From: Xenophilus sp. L33
Lineage (GTDB): Bacteria > Pseudomonadota > Gammaproteobacteria > Burkholderiales > Burkholderiaceae_C
Length of the DNA: 44,222 bases
Assembly: GCF_009765735.1 (NCBI RefSeq)
Contig: NZ_LMUW01000098.1
Span: forward strand, 1-44,222
Reading direction: 5' to 3'
Numbering within the stretch: the stretch's first letter is position 1; each line of letters starts with the position of its first letter. The position numbers and the translations under genes were made by a program. Below, piece by piece: positions 24,892-34,537 of this stretch. The notes beneath the pieces were generated by a model. It searched no databases, was not told where the DNA came from, and was given only the letters and a program-made list of their open reading frames with translations.

Positions 24892-25461
24892 CTACTTGCC
24901 GCCGGCGGCGGTCGAACCCGAGGGGCCGTCCAGCGGCTGCGATGCCGAGGCGTTCAGCGCCTTGATCACCTTGTCGGTGATGTCGTGCTTGGGATTGATG
25001 TAGATCGCTTCCTGCAGGATGGCGTCGTACTTCTCGCTCTCGGCCACCTGCCGGACGACCCGGTTGGCGCGCTCGGAGACCTGTTGCAGCTCTTCGTTCT
25101 TGCGTGCGTTGAGGTCTTCCTGGAATTCGCGACGGCGGCGCTGGAAGTCGCGGTCCTGGTCGACCAGCGTGCGCTGGCGAGCGACCCGGTCGGCTTCGGA
25201 CAAGGTCGGCGCCTCGCGCTCGAACTGCTCGGAGGCCGACTTGAGCGCCTCGCCCTGCGCGGTCAGGTCCTTCTCGCGCTTGACGAATTCGGCTTCGAGC
25301 TTGGCCTGCGCGGCCTTGGCCGGCAAGGCCTCGCGCAGCACCCTGTCGGGATTCACGAAGCCGATGCGAAAGGTTTCCTGTGCCTGTGCATGCGCCAGCG
25401 TCGCCGTGCCCATGAGCACGGGGACGAGAAATGCACCGGCGGCACGGAGCAATGCGGTCAT
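24892..25461 (-). CDS. skp: OmpH/Skp-family periplasmic chaperone
   Basis: A 189-residue periplasmic chaperone for outer-membrane proteins. The signal peptide covers about residues 1-25 with cleavage near [18 protein letters not shown] starts the mature core, followed by a long charged helical arm (about 50-135) rich in Lys, Glu and Arg, the Skp tentacle. The C-terminal tail after about 165 is low-complexity. The stop of bamA overlaps its ATG by one base (TAATG). Confidence 0.9.
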   Translation of the reverse strand: MTALLRAAGAFLVPVLMGTATLAHAQAQETFRIGFVNPDRVLREALPAKAAQAKLEAEFVKREKDLTAQGEALKSASEQFEREAPTLSEADRVARQRTLVDQDRDFQRRRREFQEDLNARKNEELQQVSERANRVVRQVAESEKYDAILQEAIYINPKHDITDKVIKALNASASQPLDGPSGSTAAGGK

Positions 25462-27878
25462 TAGAAAGACGTCCCGATCTGGAATTGCACGTGTTGAATT
25501 CTATCCTCGGGGATCGGATTGAGGATGTCGGTGTAGTCGCCCTTCTGGTAGACGATCGGCAGCGCATACGCGATCCGCAAGGGTCCGAGCGGCGAGATCC
25601 AGCTGATGCCGAAACCGATGGAGGCGCGAAGCTTGATCATCGCGTTCCATTGGGCGTCGGTCGCGGCCACCGACAGGCTGCTGCGGGGCGCCCAGACGTT
25701 GCCCGCGTCCATGAAGGTGTACAGCCGCAAGGTCCGGTCGTTGCCGGCACCCGGGAACGGCGTGCTGAGCTCGGCACTGAAGATGCCAAGCTCCGTGCCG
25801 CCGGTGGCGGCGCCGATGGTCTGGCCGTAGATCGGTGGGTCGCGCGGGCCGAGCGAGTTCTGCTCGAAGCCGCGGATCGAACCGAGGCCGCCGGCGTAGA
25901 AGTTCTTGAAGATCGGGTAGACCTCGTTGGAGTAGGCCTTGCCGTAGCCGAGCTGACCGTTGATCGCGAAGGTGTACTGCTTGTTCAGCGGGAACCATTG
26001 CTGGTATTGGTAGCTGCCCTTGTAGTACTTCATGTCACCGCCGACACCGACTTCGAGGTTGGCGCGCTGCATGCGGCCATTGGTCGGCACCAGCGCGCTG
26101 TCGCGGCTGTCGCGCGACCAGCCCACGGTCAGCGGCACGCCCCACTTGGTGGGATCCTGGCAGTTCACCAGGCCACTGGCGGTGTTGCACTCGAAGTAGT
26201 TGAGATAGGACTGCGGCGTCAACGCCGCGATCAGGGTGCCCGGATCGAAGTGGTACTGCTCCACGCCGACGCCGAAGAAGACCGTGTCGAGCTCGGTGAA
26301 CGGCACGCCGAAGCGGATGTTGGCGCCTTCGTTGACCAGCTTGTAGCTGCCGTCGTAGGTGTAGTACGGCTGCGTGGTCGTGTAGTAGACGCTCAGCGAA
26401 CGCGAGATGCCTTCGGGCGTGAAATACGGATCGACCGTGGTCAGCGAGATCGTGCGGTTGTACTTGCTCGTGTTGACCTGCACGCCGAGGTAGTTGCCGG
26501 AGCCGAACACGTTCTCCTGCGTGATGCCGAAGGTCAGGCTCACCTTGTCGGCGGTCGAGAAGCCGGCGCCCAACTGCAACGAGCCGGTCGGCTTCTCGGT
26601 GACGTTGACCGTCAGGTCGACCTGGTCGGGCGTGCCCGGGACTTCCTGCGTGTCGACCGTCACCTCGGTGAAATAACCCAGGCGGTCGATCCGGTCGCGG
26701 GACAGCTTGATCTTGTCGCCGTCGTACCAGGACGCTTCGTACTGGCGGAACTCGCGGCGGATCACTTCGTCGCGCGTGCGGTTGTTGCCACCGATCGCGA
26801 CGCGCCGCACGTAGACCCGGCGCTCGGGCTCGCCCACCAGGGTCAGCACGACGCGGTTGTTGACCCGGTCGATCTCGGGCGTGGCCTGCACGCGGGCGAA
26901 GGCGTAGCCGAAGGAGCCGTAGTAGTCGCTGAAGGCCTTGGTCGTCTGCGTGACGCGCTCGGCGTTGTAGGGCTCGCCCGGCAGGATCGTGATGAGCGAC
27001 TTGAACTCGTCCTCGTGGCCGAGGAAGTTGCCCGACAGCTTGACGCCGGAGACGACGAACTTCTCGCCTTCGGTGATGTTGACCGTGACCGCCAGGTCCT
27101 GGCGGTCCGGCGAGATCGCGACCTGGGTCGAGTCGATGTGGAACTCGAGGTAGCCGCGCGTCAGGTAGTAGGAGCGCAGGGTCTCGAGGTCGGCGTCGAG
27201 CTTGGCGCGCGAATACTGGTTCGACTTGGTGTACCAGCTGAGCCAGCCGCCACTGTCCTGGTCGAACAGACTCAGCAGCGTGGATTCGCTGAAGGCCTTG
27301 TTGCCGGCGATGTGCACTTCGCGGATGCGGGCCGGCTCGCCTTCAGTGACCGTGAAGGTCAGGTTGACCCGGTTGCGTTCGATCGGCGTGACCGTGGTCA
27401 CGACCTGGGCGTTGTAGAGGCTGCGGCTGACGTACTGCCGCTTCAGTTCCTGCTCGGCGCGGTCGGCCAGGGCCTTGTCGTAGGGCCGGCCTTCGGCCAG
27501 GCCGACTTCGCGCAGCGCCTTCTGCAGCGCCGCCTTGTCGAATTCCTTGGCGCCGACGAAGTCGACGTCGGCCACGGTCGGGCGTTCTTCGACAATCACC
27601 ACCAGCACGTTGCCGTTGACGTCGATGCGCACGTCCTTGAAGAGACCCAGGTCGAACAGTGCGCGAATGGCGGCCGAGCCGCGGTCGTCGTCGTAGATCT
27701 CGCCGACCCGCACCGGCAGCGACGCGAAGATGGTGCCCGGCTCGACCCGTTGCAGGCCTTCGACCCGGATGTCGCTCACGACGAAGGGCTGAACCGCCCA
27801 GGCTGCCGTGGCTGCCAGCGCGCCGACCACCACCGCGGCGACGTTGCGCAGGCGGATGCGACTGATAGATTTTTTCAT
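25461..27878 (-). CDS. bamA: Outer-membrane protein assembly factor BamA
   Basis: An 805-residue Omp85 protein, the core of the BAM machine that inserts beta-barrels into the outer membrane. A signal peptide (MKKSISRIRLRNVAAVVVG, ending near AAWA) is followed by five POTRA domains (about 28-425) and a 16-stranded barrel. The conserved loop-6 motif appears in GGLGSIRGFEQN, and the chain ends in Phe (GTSF), as expected for an outer-membrane barrel. The ATG at 27878 was chosen because it opens the signal peptide; a longer frame from a TTG at 27956 overlaps rseP and is unlikely. Confidence 0.96.
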   Translation of the reverse strand: MKKSISRIRLRNVAAVVVGALAATAAWAVQPFVVSDIRVEGLQRVEPGTIFASLPVRVGEIYDDDRGSAAIRALFDLGLFKDVRIDVNGNVLVVIVEERPTVADVDFVGAKEFDKAALQKALREVGLAEGRPYDKALADRAEQELKRQYVSRSLYNAQVVTTVTPIERNRVNLTFTVTEGEPARIREVHIAGNKAFSESTLLSLFDQDSGGWLSWYTKSNQYSRAKLDADLETLRSYYLTRGYLEFHIDSTQVAISPDRQDLAVTVNITEGEKFVVSGVKLSGNFLGHEDEFKSLITILPGEPYNAERVTQTTKAFSDYYGSFGYAFARVQATPEIDRVNNRVVLTLVGEPERRVYVRRVAIGGNNRTRDEVIRREFRQYEASWYDGDKIKLSRDRIDRLGYFTEVTVDTQEVPGTPDQVDLTVNVTEKPTGSLQLGAGFSTADKVSLTFGITQENVFGSGNYLGVQVNTSKYNRTISLTTVDPYFTPEGISRSLSVYYTTTQPYYTYDGSYKLVNEGANIRFGVPFTELDTVFFGVGVEQYHFDPGTLIAALTPQSYLNYFECNTASGLVNCQDPTKWGVPLTVGWSRDSRDSALVPTNGRMQRANLEVGVGGDMKYYKGSYQYQQWFPLNKQYTFAINGQLGYGKAYSNEVYPIFKNFYAGGLGSIRGFEQNSLGPRDPPIYGQTIGAATGGTELGIFSAELSTPFPGAGNDRTLRLYTFMDAGNVWAPRSSLSVAATDAQWNAMIKLRASIGFGISWISPLGPLRIAYALPIVYQKGDYTDILNPIPEDRIQHVQFQIGTSF

Positions 27879-27918
27879 TCTTTGAATTTGATCCAGCGCC
27901 GAAAGGCCTGGCAGATGG

Positions 27919-29289
27919 TTAACCAAAGAGCCGGGTGACGTCGTTGAAAAGCGCAATCGACATCATGACCAGCAGCAGCGCGACGCCGCCTCGCTGGAGC
28001 CGCTCCATCCATGCATCGGAGACGCTCTTGCCGGTCAGGCCCTCCCAAAGATAATACATCAGGTGTCCACCGTCCAAGACCGGCAGCGGCATGAGGTTCA
28101 GCACCCCCAGGCTCACGCTGATCAGCGCCAGGAACACCAGGTATTGCGTCAGTCCGAGGCTGGCCGACTTGCCCGCGTAGTCGGCGATGGTGAGCGGGCC
28201 GCTGAGGTTCTTCAGCGACGATTCGCCGATCACCATCTTGCCCATCATGCGCACCGTCAGCGCCGACACCTCCCAGGTCCGCACGACGCCACGCCAGAGG
28301 CCGTCGATCGCGCCCTGGCGCACCAGCACCATCTCGGGCGCAGCGCCGACGTAGGCGCCGATGCGGCCGATCGGCGTGCCGCCTTCGCTGCGCACCTCGG
28401 GCGTGACCTGGATGTCGAGCGGCTGGCCGGACCGTTCGACCTTCCAGACCTGGGTGCGCGGCTGGTCGCCGTCGACCGAGGCCCGGATCACCTCGCGCAA
28501 CTGCTGGCCGTCGACGATCGGGATCGGGCCGACCGCGCGCACCAGGTCGCCGCTGCGCAGTCCGGCGCGCTCGCCCGCGTTGCCGTGCACCAGCTCGCCG
28601 ATCTCGGGACGGGTCAGCGGCGCCAGGATGCCGATCTTTCGGAACATCTGCGCGTCCGCGTCCTTGGCCTCGACCCGGCTGAGCGGCAGTACCAGCTCAT
28701 GTGCTGGGCGCCCGCCGTCGCCGGCGATCTCGAGCGTCAGGTCGCGGCCGTCGAGCGCGCCGCGGGTCATGCGCCAGCGCAGGTCCTCGAAGGACTGCAC
28801 CGGGTCGAGCTCGCCGTCGAAGCCCGCCCGCGTGACGTGCTCGCCGCCGCGCAACCCCGCCTGCTCGGCGAGCGAGGCGACCACCGGACGCGCCAGCTTG
28901 GCCACCGGCTCCTGCACGCCGACCCAGTTGACCACCGTGTAGAGCAGCACCGCCAGCAGGAGGTTGGCGATCGGGCCGGCCGCGACGATCGCAGCGCGCG
29001 AGCGCAGCGGCTGGGTGTTGAAGGCGCGATGGCGCTCCTCGGGGGCGACCGGGCCCTCGCGCTCGTCGAGCATCTTCACGTAGCCGCCGATCGGGAAGGC
29101 GCCGATCACGAATTCGGTGTTCTGGCCCGGATGCTGGCGCTTGGGCTGCCAGCGATAGAGCGTCTTGCCGAAGCCGACCGAGAAGCGGATGACCTTGACC
29201 CCGCAGGCCACCGCGACCCGGTAGTGGCCGTACTCGTGGACCGCGATCAGCACACCCAGGGCGACGATGAAGGCAATGACTGTGAGCAT
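27919..29289 (-). CDS. rseP: RIP site-2 metalloprotease RseP
   Basis: A 456-residue intramembrane zinc protease of the S2P family. In E. coli it cuts anti-sigma factor RseA to release sigma-E; it also removes leftover signal peptides. The zinc site HEYGH is in the first helix (18-22). Two PDZ domains cover about 120-220 and 220-310. NLMPLPVLDGGHLMYY near the C terminus holds the third ligand. Placement next to bamA and skp fits an envelope-quality-control role. It lies 24 bases after dxr. Confidence 0.95.
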   Translation of the reverse strand: MLTVIAFIVALGVLIAVHEYGHYRVAVACGVKVIRFSVGFGKTLYRWQPKRQHPGQNTEFVIGAFPIGGYVKMLDEREGPVAPEERHRAFNTQPLRSRAAIVAAGPIANLLLAVLLYTVVNWVGVQEPVAKLARPVVASLAEQAGLRGGEHVTRAGFDGELDPVQSFEDLRWRMTRGALDGRDLTLEIAGDGGRPAHELVLPLSRVEAKDADAQMFRKIGILAPLTRPEIGELVHGNAGERAGLRSGDLVRAVGPIPIVDGQQLREVIRASVDGDQPRTQVWKVERSGQPLDIQVTPEVRSEGGTPIGRIGAYVGAAPEMVLVRQGAIDGLWRGVVRTWEVSALTVRMMGKMVIGESSLKNLSGPLTIADYAGKSASLGLTQYLVFLALISVSLGVLNLMPLPVLDGGHLMYYLWEGLTGKSVSDAWMERLQRGGVALLLVMMSIALFNDVTRLFG

Positions 29290-29313
29290 CGGATTCCTCT
29301 GTGGAAGAAAGGA

Positions 29314-30510
29314 TCAGGTGTCGGAGAAACGAAGGACGGCGGCCTCGGCGGCGCTGCGCGCCTCGGCATCCAGGGCCAGCAGGTCGGCCAGCGATGCCGG
29401 CTTGGAGGGCCGCACCCGCTCCAAAGTTTCGGTGTTTACCGAATGGATGCGGTCGAAGCGCAGGCGGCGCTCCAGGAAGGCCTGCACCGCGATCTCGTTG
29501 GCCGCGTTGAGCACCGCGGGAGTGCCGGGCGCCGCCCGCAGCGCATGCCAGGCCAGGCCGAGGCCCGGGAACAGCGCGGCGTCGGGCGGCTCGAAGCTCA
29601 GCGCCGCCAGCTGGCGGAAGTCGAGCCGGCCGGCACCGCTCTCGATGCGCTCGGGCCAGGCCAGGCCGACCGCGATCGGCACGCGCATGTCGGGCGTGCC
29701 AAGCTGGGCGATCACCGAGGCGTCGGTGAACTGCACCATCGAATGGATCACGCTCTGCGGATGGATCACGACCTCGATGCGCTCCGGCTCGACGTCGAAC
29801 AGGTGGCGCGCCTCGATCACCTCGAGCGCCTTGTTCATCATGGTGGCGGAGTCGACCGAGATCTTGCGGCCCATCACCCAGTTGGGATGGGCGCAGGCCT
29901 GCTCCGGCGTGACCTCGGCCAGGGTGCGCGGGTCGCGGCTGCGGAACGGGCCGCCGGACGCGGTGAGAATGATCTTGTCGATGCGCCGCGACCAGGTGGA
30001 CGGGTCTTCGGGCAGCGACTGGAAGATCGCCGAATGCTCGCTGTCGATCGGCAGCAGCGTGGCGCCGCCGTCGCGCACGCTGCGCATGAAAAGCTCGCCG
30101 CCGACCACCAGCGCTTCCTTGTTGGCCAGCAGCAGCCGCTTGCCGGCGCGCGCCGCGGCCAGGCAGGCGCCCAGGCCGGCGGCGCCGACGATCGCCGCCA
30201 TGACCGCATCGACCTCCTCGTGCGAGGCGACCTGCTCGATCGCGACGGCGCCGCTCAGCACCTCGGTCGGCAGGTCTTCGGCGACGAGGCGCTCGGCGAG
30301 CAGCGCGGCATGCGGCGCGCTCGCCATCACCGCGAAGCGCGGCCGGAAGCGCGCGCACTGGGCCAGCATCTCGTCGACCTTGGTGGCGGCGGACAGCGCG
30401 AAGACCTCGAAGCGCTCCGGATGCCGGGCGATCACGTCGAGCGTGTTGGCGCCGACCGAGCCGGTCGAGCCGAGCACGGTCACGCGTTGGCGAAGGGTGT
30501 CGATGGTCAT
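29314..30510 (-). CDS. dxr: 1-deoxy-D-xylulose 5-phosphate reductoisomerase
   Basis: A 398-residue Dxr/IspC that makes 2-C-methyl-D-erythritol 4-phosphate in the MEP isoprenoid pathway; the fosmidomycin target. The NADPH-binding VLGSTGSVGANTLDVI is at the N terminus. ANKEALVVGG, the metal and substrate segment LPIDSEHSAIFQ, and GRKISVDSATMMNKALEVIE are diagnostic. The ATG at 30510 overlaps the cdsA stop by four bases. Its product ultimately feeds undecaprenyl pyrophosphate made by the neighbouring uppS. Confidence 0.97.
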   Translation of the reverse strand: MTIDTLRQRVTVLGSTGSVGANTLDVIARHPERFEVFALSAATKVDEMLAQCARFRPRFAVMASAPHAALLAERLVAEDLPTEVLSGAVAIEQVASHEEVDAVMAAIVGAAGLGACLAAARAGKRLLLANKEALVVGGELFMRSVRDGGATLLPIDSEHSAIFQSLPEDPSTWSRRIDKIILTASGGPFRSRDPRTLAEVTPEQACAHPNWVMGRKISVDSATMMNKALEVIEARHLFDVEPERIEVVIHPQSVIHSMVQFTDASVIAQLGTPDMRVPIAVGLAWPERIESGAGRLDFRQLAALSFEPPDAALFPGLGLAWHALRAAPGTPAVLNAANEIAVQAFLERRLRFDRIHSVNTETLERVRPSKPASLADLLALDAEARSAAEAAVLRFSDT

Positions 30511-31352
30511 GACCAGGCCAGCATCATCGCGATCGGCAGGACGGGGAGCAGCGCGTCGATGCGGTCGAGCACGCCGCCGTGGCCGGGCAACAGGCCGCTG
30601 CTGTCCTTGGCGCCGGCGCTGCGCTTGACCAGCGACTCGACCAGGTCGCCGACCACGCTCATGGCCGCGAGGAAGAGCACGCCGACCAGCAGCAGCCAGC
30701 CGCCGCGCGCATCGAGCCGGGTGTAGAGGCTCGGCACCGCGGCCTCTGCCGACGCATCGGCCCAGACCCAGCAGAAGGCCAGCACCACCACGCCGACCAT
30801 GCCGCCCCAGACGCCTTCCCAGCTCTTGCCCGGGCTGATGCCCGGCGCCAGCTTGTTGCGCGTGAACTTGAGGCCGAAGGCGCGACCGGCGAAATAGGCG
30901 AAGACGTCGGCCACCCACACCAGCACCAGGATCGACAGCAGGAAGTTGATGCCCACCATGCGGGCCTGCACCGCCGCCAGCCAGGCCACCCACAGCGCCA
31001 GCAGGCCGCCGACCAGGCGCAGGGTCTTGGGCACCTTCGGCCAGCCGGGCACCGCGACCCGCAGCAGCGCCGCGCCGCCGAGCACCCAAGCGGCGCTCGC
31101 GACGATCCAGACGGTCAGCAGCGAATGCTCGAGCAGGCCCAGCCACCAGGACAGCGCGCACAGCACCACCGTCTCGGCGCCGAGGAACAGCGACACCCGC
31201 TGGTCGTAGTCGTTCAGGCGCCCCCATTCCCAGGCGGCGGCGCCGATCACCGCCAGCATCACGAAGCCGAAGGGAACGTGCGAGGGGTAGAACAGCGCCG
31301 GCAGCAGGATCGCCAGGAGGACGATCGCCGTGATGATGCGTTGCTTGAGCAT
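30507..31352 (-). CDS. cdsA: Phosphatidate cytidylyltransferase
   Basis: A 281-residue inner-membrane enzyme making CDP-diacylglycerol from phosphatidate and CTP, the branch point of phospholipid synthesis. It has seven to eight hydrophobic helices. The family signature appears near the C terminus as SLVKRSAGAKDSSGLLPGHG followed by GGVLDRIDALL, with the conserved Asp residues for metal binding. It begins four bases after uppS. Confidence 0.95.
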   Translation of the reverse strand: MLKQRIITAIVLLAILLPALFYPSHVPFGFVMLAVIGAAAWEWGRLNDYDQRVSLFLGAETVVLCALSWWLGLLEHSLLTVWIVASAAWVLGGAALLRVAVPGWPKVPKTLRLVGGLLALWVAWLAAVQARMVGINFLLSILVLVWVADVFAYFAGRAFGLKFTRNKLAPGISPGKSWEGVWGGMVGVVVLAFCWVWADASAEAAVPSLYTRLDARGGWLLLVGVLFLAAMSVVGDLVESLVKRSAGAKDSSGLLPGHGGVLDRIDALLPVLPIAMMLAWS

Positions 31353-31356
31353 GCGC

Positions 31357-32091
31357 TCAGGCGGCTTGCGGATCGCGCCGGCCGCCGGCGTCGAGCTGCG
31401 CCGAGGTCTGGCCGAAGCGCCGCTCGCGACGCTGGAAGGCGGCGATCGCGTCGTCCAGGGCCGCCTCGTCGAACTCCGGCCACAGGCGGTCGCTGAAGAA
31501 GAGCTCTGCGTAGGCGCTCTGCCAGAGCAGGAAGTTCGACAGCCGCTGTTCGCCGCCGGTGCGGATGAACAGGTCGGGGTCCGGCACGTGGGCGAGCGCC
31601 ATCGCCTTGTCGAGGTTGGCTTCGGTCAGCGGCTCGCCGCGCGCGGCCAACTGGGCCGCGGCGCGGGCGATGTCCCAGCGGCCGCCGTAGTTGAAGCAGA
31701 CGTTGAGCACCAGCCGGCTGTTGCCCGCGGTGGCCGCCTCGGAGTGGCGCAGGCCGGCGGCCATCTTCTCGGACAGGCCGCCGCGCTCGCCGATGAAATG
31801 CAGCCGCACGCCGTCCTGGCTGAGGCGCGGCACCTCGCGCTCGAGGGCACCGACCATGATGTCCATCAGGCCGGAGACTTCCTCGACCGGGCGGTTCCAG
31901 TTCTCGGACGAAAAGGCGAAGACGGTCAGCACGCCGACGCCGCGGTCGGCACAGGCCTTGACGCAACGCCGCAGCGACTCGACGCCCTGCTTGTGACCCG
32001 CGACGCGCGGCAGGAAGCGGCGCGTGGCCCAGCGCCCATTGCCGTCCATGACGATGGCGATGTGGTGCGGGACGGCGGGTGCAGCCTTCAT
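31357..32091 (-). CDS. uppS: Undecaprenyl diphosphate synthase (cis-prenyltransferase)
   Basis: A 244-residue UppS that makes the C55 lipid carrier for peptidoglycan and O-antigen. [13 protein letters not shown] near the N terminus contains the catalytic Asp16. [11 protein letters not shown] (substrate binding), [12 protein letters not shown] and [19 protein letters not shown] are all typical. The ATG at 32091 overlaps the frr stop as ATGA. Confidence 0.97.
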   Translation of the reverse strand: MKAAPAVPHHIAIVMDGNGRWATRRFLPRVAGHKQGVESLRRCVKACADRGVGVLTVFAFSSENWNRPVEEVSGLMDIMVGALEREVPRLSQDGVRLHFIGERGGLSEKMAAGLRHSEAATAGNSRLVLNVCFNYGGRWDIARAAAQLAARGEPLTEANLDKAMALAHVPDPDLFIRTGGEQRLSNFLLWQSAYAELFFSDRLWPEFDEAALDDAIAAFQRRERRFGQTSAQLDAGGRRDPQAA

Positions 32092-32654
32092 ACCGCGAGG
32101 ATCTCGACTTCCTTGGCGGCGACCAGACGGTCGATCTCGGCGATGTGGCGGTCGGTGACCTTCTGGATCTCGGCCTCGGCGCGCTTCTGGTCGTCTTCGG
32201 AGGCCAGCTTGTCCTTGACCAGCTTCTTGATCGCGTCGTTGGCGTCGCGGCGCAGGTTGCGGGTCGCGATCTTGGCCGACTCGCCTTCGTTGCGGACCAG
32301 CTTGGTCATTTCCTTGCGGCGCTCCTCGCTCATGGCCGGCAGCGGCACGCGGATGAGGTCGCCCATCGAAGCCGGGTTCAGGCCGAGGTCGCTCTCGCGG
32401 ATGGCCTTCTCGATCTTCGCGCCCATGCCCTTTTCCCAGGGCTGCACGCTGATCGTGCGGGAGTCGATCAGCGACACGTTCGCCACCTGCGACAGCGGCA
32501 CGTTCGAGCCGTAGTAGTCGACGTGGATCGAATCCAGCAGGGCCGTGTTGGCGCGGCCGGTGCGGATCTTGGTGAGGTTGTTCTGGAAGGCGGCGAGCGA
32601 CTGGTTCATCTTGCCGTCGGTCGCCCTGCGGATTTCAGCGATGGTGGTGGTCAT
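32088..32654 (-). CDS. frr: Ribosome recycling factor
   Basis: A 188-residue RRF, which with EF-G splits ribosomes after termination. It begins [45 protein letters not shown] and [18 protein letters not shown] are near-invariant RRF segments of the three-helix bundle and beta domain. The ATG at 32654 matches the family start; the frame is open upstream into pyrH. It lies 26 bases after pyrH. Confidence 0.97.
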   Translation of the reverse strand: MTTTIAEIRRATDGKMNQSLAAFQNNLTKIRTGRANTALLDSIHVDYYGSNVPLSQVANVSLIDSRTISVQPWEKGMGAKIEKAIRESDLGLNPASMGDLIRVPLPAMSEERRKEMTKLVRNEGESAKIATRNLRRDANDAIKKLVKDKLASEDDQKRAEAEIQKVTDRHIAEIDRLVAAKEVEILAV

Positions 32655-32680
32655 GTCACGATTCCTCTCGAACCATTGTT

Positions 32681-33403
32681 TCAGGCGTGGACCAGCGTGC
32701 CCTCGTCCTCGCCCATCACGACGCGCTTGAGCGCCCCGTTCTTGAAGATCGAGAACACCCGGATCGGCAGGTTCTGGTCGCGGCACAGCGCGAAGGCGGT
32801 GGCGTCCATGATCCCCAGGTTCTGGGCGATGGCCTGGTCGAAGCTCAGGGTGGCGTAGCGGGTCGCGGCCGGGTCCTTCTTGGGGTCGGCGGTGTAGACG
32901 CCGTCGACCTTGGTGGCCTTCAGCACCAGTTCGGCGCCGATCTCGGCGCCGCGCAGCGCGGCGGCGGTGTCGGTGGTGAAGAACGGGTTGCCGGTGCCGG
33001 CGGCGAAGATCACCACCTTGCCCTCTTCCAGGTACTGCAGCGCCTTCGGCCGCACGTAGGGCTCGACCACCTGCTCGATCGCGATCGCCGACATGACGCG
33101 GGCCACCAGGCCCTGCTTGTTCATCGCGTCGGCCAGGGCCAGCGAGTTCATGACGGTGGCCAGCATGCCCATGTAGTCGGCCGTGGCGCGGTCCATGCCA
33201 ACCGAGCCGCCGGCGACGCCGCGGAAGATATTGCCGCCGCCGATGACGACCGCCACCTCGACCCCGAGGTTCACGACGTCGGCGATCTCGCCGACCATGC
33301 GAACGATGGTGGCGCGGTTGATGCCGAAGGCGTCGTCCCCCATGAGCGCTTCGCCCGACAGCTTCAACAAGATGCGCTTGTGGGCTGGGCGGGCTTCATG
33401 CAT
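32681..33403 (-). CDS. pyrH: Uridylate (UMP) kinase
   Basis: A 240-residue bacterial UMP kinase of the amino-acid-kinase fold, phosphorylating UMP to UDP, allosterically stimulated by GTP and inhibited by UTP in known members. It begins with [25 protein letters not shown] and [18 protein letters not shown] are the nucleotide and acceptor segments. Its position between tsf and frr is the conserved bacterial order. Confidence 0.97.
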   Translation of the reverse strand: MHEARPAHKRILLKLSGEALMGDDAFGINRATIVRMVGEIADVVNLGVEVAVVIGGGNIFRGVAGGSVGMDRATADYMGMLATVMNSLALADAMNKQGLVARVMSAIAIEQVVEPYVRPKALQYLEEGKVVIFAAGTGNPFFTTDTAAALRGAEIGAELVLKATKVDGVYTADPKKDPAATRYATLSFDQAIAQNLGIMDATAFALCRDQNLPIRVFSIFKNGALKRVVMGEDEGTLVHA

Positions 33404-33455
33404 GGAGGGTTCCTTGGGGGTTGGCGGAGCGAGTGTAAAACGGGATGGCGGGGAA

Positions 33456-33484
33456 AACGACGCCGCGGCCGGCGCGGCGGCGTT
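33456..33484 (-). terminator. Terminator-like hairpin between tsf and pyrH
   Basis: An 11-base-pair stem with one mismatch (33456-33466 with 33474-33484) closes on a seven-base GC-rich loop. On the minus strand it is followed by TTTT overlapping the stem foot (33457-33454). It lies 13 bases after the tsf stop. It may reduce read-through from rpsB-tsf into pyrH; the short T tract makes it moderate at best. Confidence 0.5.
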
Positions 33485-33496
33485 CCTCGGCGCGAC

Positions 33497-34420
33497 TCAG
33501 GACGCGGCCTTGGCGGCAGCGACCTGGGCGGCCACTTCGGCGGCGAAGTCGTCGACCTTCTTCTCGATGCCCTCGCCCACCACGTAGAGCGTGAAGCCCT
33601 TGATGGTGGTGTCGACGGCCTTGAGCATCTGCTCGACGGTCTGCTTGTCGTTCTTCACGAAAGCCTGGTTGTGCAGCGAGACTTCCTTCAGGTACTTCTG
33701 CACGCCGCCTTCGATGCGCTTGGCGACGATGTCGGCCGGCTGCGGCTTCTTGCCGGCGGCTTCGGCGACCTTGCGGTCTTCGTCCGCCTTGCCGGCGGCC
33801 ACGGCGCGTTCCTTCTCGATCAGGTCGGCCGGCACGTCCGAGCTGGAGATCGCGACCGGCTTCATGGCGGCGATGTGCATTGCGACGTCCTTGGCGGCGG
33901 TGTCGTCGCCCTCGAACTCGACCATCACGCCAATGCGGGTGCCGTGCAGGTAGGAAGCCACCTTGCCGTTGCCGGCGAAGCGCTTGAAGCGGCGGAAGCT
34001 CATGTTCTCGCCGATCTTGCCGATCAGGCCCTTGCGCACGTCCTCGAGCGTGGGGCCGAAGCCGTCCTGCTCGTACTTGAGCGCGCCGAGGGCGGCGATG
34101 TCGGCCGGGTCGTTCTTGGCGACCAGCATGGCGGCCGCGTTGGCCAGGGCCAGGAAGCTGTCGTTCTTGGTGACGAAGTCGGTCTCGCAGTTGATCTCGA
34201 CCATGGCGCCGGCGGCGCCGTCGACGAAGGCGGTGACCACGCCTTCGGCGGTGATCCGGCCCGAGGCCTTGCCGGCCTTGTTGCCGAGCTTGATGCGCAG
34301 CAGCTCTTCGGCCATGTCCATGTTGCCGTCGGCCTCGGTCAGGGCCTTCTTGCATTCCATCATCGGGGCGTCGGTCTTGGCGCGCAGTTCGCCAACCATG
34401 CTTGCGGTGATCGTTGCCAT
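33497..34420 (-). CDS. tsf: Translation elongation factor Ts
   Basis: A 307-residue EF-Ts, the guanine-nucleotide exchange factor for EF-Tu. The N-terminal UBA-like domain has [20 protein letters not shown], followed by [12 protein letters not shown] and the core motif [13 protein letters not shown], which contacts EF-Tu. The length is a little above E. coli EF-Ts (283), mostly in the C-terminal part. A GGAG site lies about 12 bases before the ATG at 34420. Confidence 0.97.
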   Translation of the reverse strand: MATITASMVGELRAKTDAPMMECKKALTEADGNMDMAEELLRIKLGNKAGKASGRITAEGVVTAFVDGAAGAMVEINCETDFVTKNDSFLALANAAAMLVAKNDPADIAALGALKYEQDGFGPTLEDVRKGLIGKIGENMSFRRFKRFAGNGKVASYLHGTRIGVMVEFEGDDTAAKDVAMHIAAMKPVAISSSDVPADLIEKERAVAAGKADEDRKVAEAAGKKPQPADIVAKRIEGGVQKYLKEVSLHNQAFVKNDKQTVEQMLKAVDTTIKGFTLYVVGEGIEKKVDDFAAEVAAQVAAAKAAS

Positions 34421-34488
34421 GTCTTTTCTACTCCGTTCGGTTTTGTCGATGCCGCTCGCCACTCGGGGGCGAACGCGAAAATCAGATT

Positions 34489-34515
34489 AAAAAAAAGGGG
34501 CAACAAAGCCCCTTT
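34489..34515 (-). terminator. Strong intrinsic terminator in the rpsB-tsf gap
   Basis: An eight-pair stem (34494-34501 with 34508-34515), with four central G-C pairs plus one more, has a six-base loop. On the minus strand it is followed by an eight-T run (34496-34489) that overlaps the foot of the stem. It lies 22 bases after the rpsB stop and is the most classical terminator in the window. Since tsf is normally cotranscribed with rpsB, it probably acts as an attenuator. The remaining gap to the tsf start shows only a ribosome site. Confidence 0.85.
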
Positions 34516-34537
34516 CCCAGGCTCGCGAGAGCTTGGA

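Noticed and set aside
25431..27938. A plus-strand open frame of 835 codons opposite bamA
   Set aside because: Mirror frame of bamA; composition is typical of antisense high-GC frames.
27879..27956. Longer BamA N terminus from a TTG at 27956
   Set aside because: It overlaps rseP and would place 26 residues before a normal signal peptide.
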